Positions 7,008 to 11,883 of a stretch of 11,883 nt of DNA are shown in pieces. Below the pieces are notes generated by a model, which had not been told where the DNA came from, searched no databases, and saw nothing but the letters and a program-made list of their open reading frames with translations. A program made the translations under genes and the position numbers. The stretch is taken from positions 1 to 11,883 of the forward strand of contig CAZYBG010000091.1 in the NCBI GenBank assembly GCA_964645155.1. The letters run 5' to 3'. The DNA comes from CAZYBG01 sp964645155. GTDB lineage: Bacteria > Pseudomonadota > Alphaproteobacteria > Rhodobacterales > Rhodobacteraceae. Numbering within the stretch: position 1 is the stretch's first letter; each line of letters begins with the position of its first letter.

Positions 7008-7721
7008 ATGCCCGCCGCACTGCCTGACGACCGCCTCATCGTCGCACTCGACCTGCCCGATGCGCTGAGCGGCCTGCAGCTCGCCAAGACCCTTGGCGAC
7101 GCGGTGGGCTTCTACAAGATCGGCCTCGGCATGCTCACCGGCGGCGGCCTCGCGCTTGCGGGCGAGCTCAAGCACGACCACGGCAAGCGCATCTTCCTCG
7201 ACATGAAACTCTTCGACATCGGCGCCACTGTGGAGGCGGCGGTGCGCGGGCTGTCCCGGTTCGATCTCGACTTCCTCACCGTCCACGGCGACCCGCACGT
7301 GGTGCAGGCGGCCAAGGCGGGGGCTGCGGCGGGCGTCACCCGTATCCTGGCCGTGACGATCCTGACCTCGCTCGACAGGGGCGATCTCGATGCCGCCCTC
7401 ATGCGCCCCGGCACCGTCGCCGACATCGTCGCCGAACGGGCCGCGCGGGCCTTCGAGGCAGGCGCCGACGGTGTCATCGCATCGCCCCACGAGGTCGGAC
7501 GGATCCGTTCGCTTGCAAGCGCGTCCGGCAAGCTCATCGTCACGCCGGGCATCCGCCCCGCCGGCAGCCGCACGGACGACCAGAAGCGCATCGCGACGCC
7601 CGCTGCCGCCCTGATGGCCGGCTCCGATCACATCGTCGTCGGGCGCGCGATCTCCACAGCCGCCGATCCCCGCGCCGCCGCCGAACGTATCCTGAGGGAG
7701 ATGGCCGGCGCGGGCAGCTGA
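7008..7721 (+). CDS. pyrF: Orotidine 5'-phosphate decarboxylase (PyrF)
   Basis: The 237-residue TIM-barrel enzyme converts OMP to UMP, the last step of de novo pyrimidine synthesis, in the cytoplasm. Visible motifs are LIVALDLPD at the first strand (D15), YKIGLGM (K37), the catalytic FLDMKLFDIGAT loop with D65, K67 and D70, HGD after strand four, the phosphate-gripping TPGIRP (179-184) and HIVVGRAI near the C-terminus. Together these give the D-K-D-K catalytic array of the family. I chose the ATG at 7008: GAGGGAGG ends 5 nt before it and the length is normal, while the frame opens at 6954 without a ribosome site. It follows the 63-aa ORF and ends 19 bp before a terminator. Confidence 0.97.
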   Translation: MPAALPDDRLIVALDLPDALSGLQLAKTLGDAVGFYKIGLGMLTGGGLALAGELKHDHGKRIFLDMKLFDIGATVEAAVRGLSRFDLDFLTVHGDPHVVQAAKAGAAAGVTRILAVTILTSLDRGDLDAALMRPGTVADIVAERAARAFEAGADGVIASPHEVGRIRSLASASGKLIVTPGIRPAGSRTDDQKRIATPAAALMAGSDHIVVGRAISTAADPRAAAERILREMAGAGS

Positions 7722-7740
7722 CCGGTACTACAGAGAGAGA

Positions 7741-7763
7741 GGGCGGGCACATCATGCCCGCCC
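7741..7763. terminator. Terminator between pyrF and the convergent 134-aa gene
   Basis: GGGCGGGCA (7741-7749) pairs perfectly with TGCCCGCCC (7755-7763) around a CATCA loop. It stands 20 nt after the pyrF stop and 26 nt from the stop of the minus-strand gene, so it probably serves both. There is no clean T-run. A tiny CCCC-AATA-GGGG hairpin follows at 7774-7785. Confidence 0.65.
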
Positions 7764-7789
7764 ATCGTCATGCCCCAATAGGGGAGAAC

Positions 7790-8194
7790 TCAGTTACCGG
7801 TCTGGCCCTCGACCGGGTCGTCTTCGGCGGCAGGCGCGTCGGTCGCCGGGTCGGCGGGTGCTGCGTCGGCAGGCGCCGGGTCTGCCGGCGCGGGTTCCGC
7901 CGGCGACGGCTCTGCCGGCGCGGTCGCAGCAGGTGGGGTCGTCAGGTCCGTCCCCCCGGCAGGCGCCTCCTCCGTCGTCACTGCAGGATCGCCTGCGGGC
8001 ACCGGAGCGGTCGGTTGGGTGCCGGTTCCCAGAACGAGGAAGGCGATCAGCGCGACCGCCACGATGACGCCCCCGATGATCAGCCAGAGCCCGCCTGAGC
8101 CAGTCCGTTCGCCCGGTGCCGTGCCGCCATGCATGCCGGTGCGGCTATCGGTTGCCGTCCTGTTGCCGGTGGTGGTGTCGCGATAGTCGTCCAT
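7790..8194 (-). CDS. One-TM protein with Pro/Ala/Glu repeat tail, unknown function
   Basis: A 134-residue protein. The first 35 residues are polar and Thr/Arg/Gly-rich. One membrane segment follows (about 36-56, GLWLIIGGVIVAVALIAFLV), then a long tail of low complexity. Residues 92-117 form imperfect five-residue repeats (P-A-E/D-P-S/A), seen as a 15-bp DNA period over 7844-7921. Such tails are usually extended spacers crossing the periplasm or cell wall. The ATG at 8194-8192 is preceded by GGGAG at 7-8 nt. That site lies in the 3' arm of a 5-bp hairpin (8200-8214), which could mask it. The upstream open frame to 8575 is the shadow of the nfeD-like gene. It lies 110 bp downstream of that gene on the same strand. 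No family is recognised. Confidence 0.75.
   Translation of the reverse strand: MDDYRDTTTGNRTATDSRTGMHGGTAPGERTGSGGLWLIIGGVIVAVALIAFLVLGTGTQPTAPVPAGDPAVTTEEAPAGGTDLTTPPAATAPAEPSPAEPAPADPAPADAAPADPATDAPAAEDDPVEGQTGN
7844..7921 (-). repeat. 15-bp imperfect tandem repeats inside the 134-aa gene
   Basis: About five consecutive units encode P-A-E-P-S, P-A-E-P-A, P-A-D-P-A, P-A-D-A-A and P-A-D-P-A. The repeat is visible on the plus strand as recurring GCCGGCG cores every 15 bp. The number of units may vary between strains by replication slippage without breaking the frame. Confidence 0.7.
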
Positions 8195-8270
8195 GACGTC
8201 TCTCCCATTGAGAGTGTGATGGAGGATCAACACCACGTCGCTCTTGCAGTTCCGCGTCACCGGACAGACC

Positions 8271-8284
8271 GGCGGCTTGCCGCC
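8271..8284. repeat. Short GGCGGC-TT-GCCGCC palindrome after the nfeD-like gene
   Basis: Two 6-bp arms flank a 2-nt centre, 20 nt downstream of the nfeD-like stop. It might weakly separate that gene from the 134-aa gene, but it has no T-run and the stem is short, so I do not call it a terminator. Confidence 0.35.
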
Positions 8285-8304
8285 CACGCGCTCGGGCCAA
8301 GGGC

Positions 8305-8595
8305 TCAGTTCTCGTTGATGTCGCGCTCCCACACCTTCACCTGGCCCGCACGCACGCCGAGCACCCTGCGCAGCACGATCCACCCCACGAGGGACGCGAG
8401 CGCGAAGAAGAGGAGGAGGAGCGGCAGCGACGCCGTGATCCAGGCCGAGAACGGCCCGCCCACGAGGAGCAGGAGCGCGGCCGCCACCGCACCGGCGGCA
8501 AAGCCGAGGAAGACGTAGCCTGGGACCAGCACCTCGACGATGGCAAGGACACCCGCCGCGACGGCCCAGGCCCACCAGAGTTGCCAGGCCGCCAT
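8305..8595 (-). CDS. Short NfeD-like membrane protein, partner of the SPFH protein
   Basis: A 96-residue, very hydrophobic protein with membrane stretches at about 8-45 (probably two helices broken at P25-G26) and 53-76, then a short basic/polar end (R-D-I-N-E-N). It matches the transmembrane part of NfeD/YbbJ family proteins, whose genes accompany stomatin-like genes. The C-terminal OB-fold domain found in E. coli YbbJ is absent. The natural stop and polar end suggest a genuine short form and not a frameshift. The ATG (8595-8593) overlaps the upstream TGA by one base (TGATG), so the two proteins are probably made together. The family call rests on topology and context; sequence motifs in this family are weak. 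Confidence 0.8.
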   Translation of the reverse strand: MAAWQLWWAWAVAAGVLAIVEVLVPGYVFLGFAAGAVAAALLLLVGGPFSAWITASLPLLLLFFALASLVGWIVLRRVLGVRAGQVKVWERDINEN

Positions 8596-9479
8596 CAGCC
8601 CGCCCTCCCCTTCAGCAGATGGAAGGCGTTGGCGAACGCATCGAGCGCGGCAGCCGGAAGGATTACCGTCTGCCTGCCCTGGCCCTTGCCAACCGCGGTC
8701 AGCGCCTCGACCTGCTTCATCGCGACCTGAAACTGCGCAGCCTCGAGGCCGTTTGCCGTGATGGCTTCGGCAATCACCCCCGTCGCGTAGGCCTCGGCAT
8801 CAGCCAGGACCCGCCTGGCCTTCGCCTCCTGTTCGGCCGCGTAGAGCTCGCCGTCGGCCTGAAGTTCGACGGCACGACGCTTGCCCTCGGCTTCGGTCAC
8901 GAGGGCACGCCGGGCGCGCTCGGCGTTGAGCTGCTGGAGCATCGCCGCCCGCGTCGCCTCGTCGAGATTGACGTCGAGGATCTCGGCCCGTGTGACTTCG
9001 ACCCCCCAGTCGTCCACCATCAGCGCCACTGCCTCGCGAACCTTCGCGATCAGCTCGGCGCGATTGGACTGTACCTGATCCAGCTCGAGCTTGCCGATCT
9101 CGCTCCGGACGATGCCGGCGACCGTCGTGGCGATGGCCGCGTCGATGTCGCGGATGCGGTAGACAGTCTTTTCCGGTTCGGTGACGCGGTAGAAGACGCT
9201 GGTCTCAACCCGAACAAGCACGTTGTCCGAGGTGATGGCATCCTGCGTCGCGGTCGGGAGTTGCCGCTCCAGCACGCTGACCTTGTGGGCGACCCGGTCG
9301 AGAAACGGCACGATGAAGTTTATGCCTGGGCCGAGCACGCTGCGCAGCCGGCCGAACCGCTCGATCACGTGCTTGTCGCTCTGCGGCACGATCCTGACAC
9401 CCAAAATGATGCACAGGATGATGAATGCGGCCAGCACCAGCCAGACCGCGTTCGCGCCGATGACCTGTTCGATGTCCAT
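8595..9479 (-). CDS. qmcA: SPFH / stomatin-like membrane protein (QmcA-like)
   Basis: A 294-residue protein with one N-terminal membrane segment (about 12-29), an SPFH/Band 7 domain (about 30-190, with ERFGRLRSVLGPGINFIVPFLDR and LPTATQDAITSDNV typical of stomatins/QmcA), and an Ala/Glu/Arg-rich helical coiled-coil region (about 180-245). The C-terminal segment includes QTVILPA. SPFH proteins form large ring assemblies on the membrane that scaffold membrane domains and proteases such as FtsH. GGAGGAG is 5 nt before the ATG at 9479-9477. The gene overlaps the nfeD-like gene by one base, the usual partner arrangement. The symbol is by similarity to the E. coli gene; paralogue identity is not certain. 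Confidence 0.92.
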   Translation of the reverse strand: MDIEQVIGANAVWLVLAAFIILCIILGVRIVPQSDKHVIERFGRLRSVLGPGINFIVPFLDRVAHKVSVLERQLPTATQDAITSDNVLVRVETSVFYRVTEPEKTVYRIRDIDAAIATTVAGIVRSEIGKLELDQVQSNRAELIAKVREAVALMVDDWGVEVTRAEILDVNLDEATRAAMLQQLNAERARRALVTEAEGKRRAVELQADGELYAAEQEAKARRVLADAEAYATGVIAEAITANGLEAAQFQVAMKQVEALTAVGKGQGRQTVILPAAALDAFANAFHLLKGRAG

Positions 9480-9499
9480 GCCGCTCCTCCACGCCCGCT

Positions 9500-9515
9500 G
9501 TCTCGTATATGAGAC
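9500..9515. promoter_or_regulatory. GTCTC-N6-GAGAC inverted repeat overlapping the qmcA promoter
   Basis: GTCTC (9500-9504) and GAGAC (9511-9515) flank GTATAT, 20 bp before the qmcA-like start codon. It overlaps the -10 of the candidate promoter at 9506-9534, a position suitable for a repressor. It could also be a 5' mRNA hairpin. Confidence 0.35.
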
Positions 9516-9534
9516 GAGGTCGCGGGAGAGTTAA
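9506..9534 (-). promoter_or_regulatory. Candidate promoter of the qmcA-nfeD pair
   Basis: On the minus strand TTAACT (9529-9534, 4 of 6 to TTGACA), a 17-bp spacer and CATATA (9506-9511). This lies between the flgD stop and the qmcA start, where a promoter is needed because the upstream gene is flagellar. The -10 match is modest. Confidence 0.35.
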
Positions 9535-9572
9535 GACAGAAAATCCATACTGCCCCGCGGCGGCGCGTCTCT

Positions 9573-10262
9573 TCAGGTCGTACCCGGCTCGCGCAACGCA
9601 GTGACATCCTCGGCCCGCACGCGTCCGCCGCCCTCCAGCACGAGAACGGTGGCCCCTTCCTCGCCGCGCACCTCGACGATGCGGCCGTAGACCTCGACCG
9701 GGGTGCTTGCCAGCGGCATACCATCCTGGAAGCTAACGAGCTCGAAGGTGTAGGTACCATGCATGAGCTGTCCGCCGGCGGACGTCGCGCCGGTCCAGCC
9801 GATCGGATCCGCGGAGGCCGGCACGGCCATGCGGTCAACCTCGCGCCCCGAGCCATCGCGCACAACGAGTTCTGCCGCGTCGGCGCCAACGGCAGGATTC
9901 GGCGAAAGCCAGAGCGGCGCACCGCTGAAGGCCGCAGGTGCGGCCGCGCGCGCTTCCATCCCGACCCACCCGGCGAACTGTGCCATCCCCATCGTGCCGA
10001 ACTCTTGGCCAAGCGCGGTCAGCAGGTCGTTCGTCTTGACCTGCTGCTCAACCGACGAGAAGGTCGCGAGCTGCACGGCGAACTCGTCCGATGGCGTGGG
10101 GTTCAGCGGGTCCTGGTTCTGGATCTGCGCCGTGAGAAGCTTCAGGAATGTCTCGAAGTCCGAGGTGATGGCTGCCGCCTGGTCCTGCGCCTGGCTGGCG
10201 GCAGCGCCCGTGCTGCGGGCGCCCGGGCTGGCGGCCCCGACGGTCGGGAAGGTGCTGTCCAT
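9573..10262 (-). CDS. flgD: FlgD, flagellar hook assembly (cap) protein
   Basis: A 229-residue protein that caps the growing flagellar hook outside the cell and guides FlgE assembly. It is exported by the flagellar type III system, so no signal peptide is expected or seen. The conserved FlgD N-terminal block is clear: FETFLKLLTAQIQNQDPLNPTPS (36-58), then EFAVQLATFSSVEQQ (60-74). The rest fits the FlgD Tudor-like and FnIII-like region, with PIGWTGATSAGGQL and GTYTFEL. The ATG at 10262-10260 is preceded by an AAAAAAGGA site, which sits in the 17-bp gap after fliK. The frame opens earlier, but that part overlaps the fliK end. The partner order fliK-flgD is common in flagellar clusters. Confidence 0.95.
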   Translation of the reverse strand: MDSTFPTVGAASPGARSTGAAASQAQDQAAAITSDFETFLKLLTAQIQNQDPLNPTPSDEFAVQLATFSSVEQQVKTNDLLTALGQEFGTMGMAQFAGWVGMEARAAAPAAFSGAPLWLSPNPAVGADAAELVVRDGSGREVDRMAVPASADPIGWTGATSAGGQLMHGTYTFELVSFQDGMPLASTPVEVYGRIVEVRGEEGATVLVLEGGGRVRAEDVTALREPGTT

Positions 10263-10279
10263 GGGGTGTGTTCCTTTTT

Positions 10280-11883
10280 TCAGAGGCGGAGGTCGAGCCC
10301 GGCGGCCTTCCACTGCGGCCGGGGCGCGGGGGCCGGCGCCGACCCGACCGGCGTGGCGGCGCCGTTCGCATCGGTCCGGTAGGGCGACGCCAGCCCTCCG
10401 TCCGGATGTCCTCCACCAGACGCGGTGTCGGACCCGAAGCGGAAGGAGACATCGCCATAGCCTGCCTCCCGAAGGTCCCGGGCAAGATGCTCAGCGTGAC
10501 GGCGGAGCAGATCGCCCGTCTCCGGACGCTCGGCCGAGAGAAAGACGGTGATGCCGCCGCCATCCGGCACGAGGCCGAGCCGGACGGATCCCAGCTCTTC
10601 CGGATCGAGGGCGATCTCGACGATGCCAGCCGGCCCTTCCGAAATGGCGATGTCGAGCCGCCGGGCGATGTTGGGCAGGTGTTCGGCGGCCGACAGTCCC
10701 GCGGCCGGCAGGTCGCCTCCCGGCGCCGCAGGCGGCAAAGCATCCAGGATGTGAGTTACCGCAGCCGCCGGCAGATCGATGGAGCTTCCGCCGCCCGCAG
10801 GCGCCGGCTCGCCGATCGACGCGCGGAGGGTCTCCAGCGGAGCCGCGACGACCTGGCGATCCGGTGGCGTGGTCAACTCACGGAGGGGCCGGGGGGATGG
10901 GCCCGAGGAGCTGCTGCCGTCAGCGGCAAGATCGTCGGCGGCCGGGTCGATCTCTGCCGGACTCGGCGGCGGCCCTTCCGGGCTGCCACCGCCATCGGCG
11001 ATTACAGCCGGTTCCACGGCGATCGCTGCGGCCGGCAGCCGTGGCCCGGGGCCGCTGCCCACGTGCGCCAGCGGTGCCCTGCCCTGCCCGACCGCAACGG
11101 CATCAGTGGTCAGGATCGGGCCTTCGGGCAAGTCGACGAGGCGCGGGGGCGGGTGGCCCGGATTCTCGGAGGGCTGCGGCGCGGCCGGGTTCTCTGGGCC
11201 GGTTTCGGCGCGCGGGAAATGGCTCGACGGCTCGCCGCACCTGCCCTCGGCCGGCTGCAGGGCAGCGGGCGTGGACGCGCGTGCCATGCCCTCAGCCCGC
11301 ATCGGCGGCGGCGTACTCACGTCCGGTGCCATCGTGCGTTCTGCACGAACCGGTTCCTGCGCCGACACGGACGGGAGCGGTCGACCGACGGCATCCATCC
11401 GCGGCGTCGAGCCGGCGGCGGGAGAGGCGGACAGTGCCTCCGCAGCCGGCAACCCGGACGCTGCCGGCGCTTGCCGCGCATCGGCCGCCTCGCTCGGTTC
11501 GGGCAACAGCTTCGGCGCCTCGTGCCGGCGCCTTTCGTCGACGGAACCAGTTCGCTTCTGTGCCCCCGTGTCGGCCACGACGTGTTCGTCCTGCTCGAAC
11601 GCCCGATGGCAGACGCCGGCGGGCTGCCGCCGGATCTGGTCCAGCCGACCCGCCTCCGTGTTCTGGTCGGGCGCCGCCGGACCTGGCACCGCGGGGCGGT
11701 CCGATCCGGTCGTCGACCCTTCTTCTCCATCAGGTGACCGTGACGGCACCGCACCCGGCGCCTGCAGAGTTCCCGGATGCATTCCATGCGTTGGCGAGAC
11801 GCCGTCACCCGCAAACCCCAAGACAGGTTGGGCCGGCAAGTCGAACGGACCGCCGGCGTGGGCAACTGCCGGGCGCGGGCCAG
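10280..11883 (-). CDS. fliK: FliK-like flagellar hook-length control protein (5' end outside the window)
   Basis: The minus-strand frame is open from the right edge of the window with no stop, giving about 533 visible residues. A TTG at 11839 is no more likely a start than upstream codons, so I treat the gene as 5'-partial. Most of the protein is Pro/Ala/Gly-rich and disordered, the ruler part that measures hook length. The last 125 residues contain the FliK C-terminal switch domain (about 10433-10657): IVEIALDPEELGSVRLGL, then ITVFLSAERPETGDLLRRH and LREAGYGDVSFRF. This domain contacts FlhB to change export from hook to filament subunits. It stops 17 bp before flgD, on the same strand. The N-terminal sequence is too biased to compare by eye. 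Confidence 0.88.
   Translation of the reverse strand, partial: GPRPAVAHAGGPFDLPAQPVLGFAGDGVSPTHGMHPGTLQAPGAVPSRSPDGEEGSTTGSDRPAVPGPAAPDQNTEAGRLDQIRRQPAGVCHRAFEQDEHVVADTGAQKRTGSVDERRRHEAPKLLPEPSEAADARQAPAASGLPAAEALSASPAAGSTPRMDAVGRPLPSVSAQEPVRAERTMAPDVSTPPPMRAEGMARASTPAALQPAEGRCGEPSSHFPRAETGPENPAAPQPSENPGHPPPRLVDLPEGPILTTDAVAVGQGRAPLAHVGSGPGPRLPAAAIAVEPAVIADGGGSPEGPPPSPAEIDPAADDLAADGSSSSGPSPRPLRELTTPPDRQVVAAPLETLRASIGEPAPAGGGSSIDLPAAAVTHILDALPPAAPGGDLPAAGLSAAEHLPNIARRLDIAISEGPAGIVEIALDPEELGSVRLGLVPDGGGITVFLSAERPETGDLLRRHAEHLARDLREAGYGDVSFRFGSDTASGGGHPDGGLASPYRTDANGAATPVGSAPAPAPRPQWKAAGLDLRL

Noticed and set aside
6807..7631. A 274-aa minus-strand open frame over pyrF
   Set aside because: Antisense to pyrF, whose catalytic motifs are intact.
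8224..8253. An EcfG-type promoter (GGAAC, N16, TGTT, minus strand) before the 134-aa gene
   Set aside because: The -10 part is one base off, and the general stress factor EcfG is, as I recall, usually absent from Rhodobacterales. Too weak to list.
8619..9512. A 297-aa plus-strand open frame over qmcA
   Set aside because: A shadow of the SPFH gene. The opposite strand has clear SPFH motifs and a ribosome site.
9536..9572. Terminator after flgD
   Set aside because: The GC-rich stretch after the stop folds only into a 3-4 bp stem with a mismatch, although some T bases follow.
10268..11737. A 489-aa plus-strand open frame inside fliK
   Set aside because: It is antisense to fliK, very Arg/Gly-rich, and has no recognisable domain. 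The minus-strand frame carries the FliK C-terminal domain and sits correctly before flgD.

Overview
The window looks like a chromosomal segment of an alphaproteobacterium, most likely a member of the Rhodobacteraceae. The evidence is the high G+C content, a 16S rRNA 5' end and leader of the Rhodobacter type, the protein families (MsrP/MsrQ, paired FAS1 proteins, ClpB, PyrF, a stomatin-like protein with a short NfeD, FlgD/FliK), and promoter types common in that group. The genus cannot be fixed from the sequence alone.

Layout. 1-52 is the 5' tip of a 16S rRNA gene on the minus strand. 53-~416 is its leader, with boxA-like antitermination signals and four short perfect hairpins, and a GC-discriminator promoter lies at 423-451. 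A strong-looking sigma70 promoter fires the opposite way at 481-508 into a short non-coding stretch that ends in a hairpin before msrQ. 655-2162 holds msrP-msrQ (minus), a periplasmic protein-methionine-sulfoxide repair system with overlapping stop and start codons. 2464-3496 holds two tandem FAS1 (fasciclin) genes (plus), one secreted and one a predicted lipoprotein, with a perfect 11-bp hairpin between them. 3596-6211 is clpB (minus) behind a clear heat-shock-type promoter. 6333-6614 encodes a small one-TM protein (minus). Divergent from it are a 63-residue unknown ORF and pyrF (plus, 6754-7721). 7790-8194 encodes another one-TM protein with a Pro/Ala/Glu repeat tail (minus). 8305-9479 is the qmcA-like/nfeD-like pair (minus), again with overlapping stop and start. 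9573-11883 is the end of a flagellar operon, fliK (5' end outside the window) then flgD (minus).

Functionally, the non-flagellar genes lean toward protein and envelope quality control: MsrPQ repairs oxidised periplasmic proteins, ClpB resolves aggregates, and the SPFH/NfeD pair organises membrane or membrane-protein turnover. The FAS1 gene carries a candidate ECF-type (RpoE/ChrR-like) promoter that could link it to photo-oxidative stress. This link is inference.

I found no IS element, prophage, CRISPR array, tRNA, toxin-antitoxin or defence module, and nothing I would call a new system. The items most worth a second look are the divergent promoter and possible small RNA next to the rrn promoter, the FAS1 duplication with its intergenic hairpin and candidate ECF promoter, the unknown 63-aa ORF ahead of pyrF, and the two similarly built one-TM proteins on either side of pyrF.
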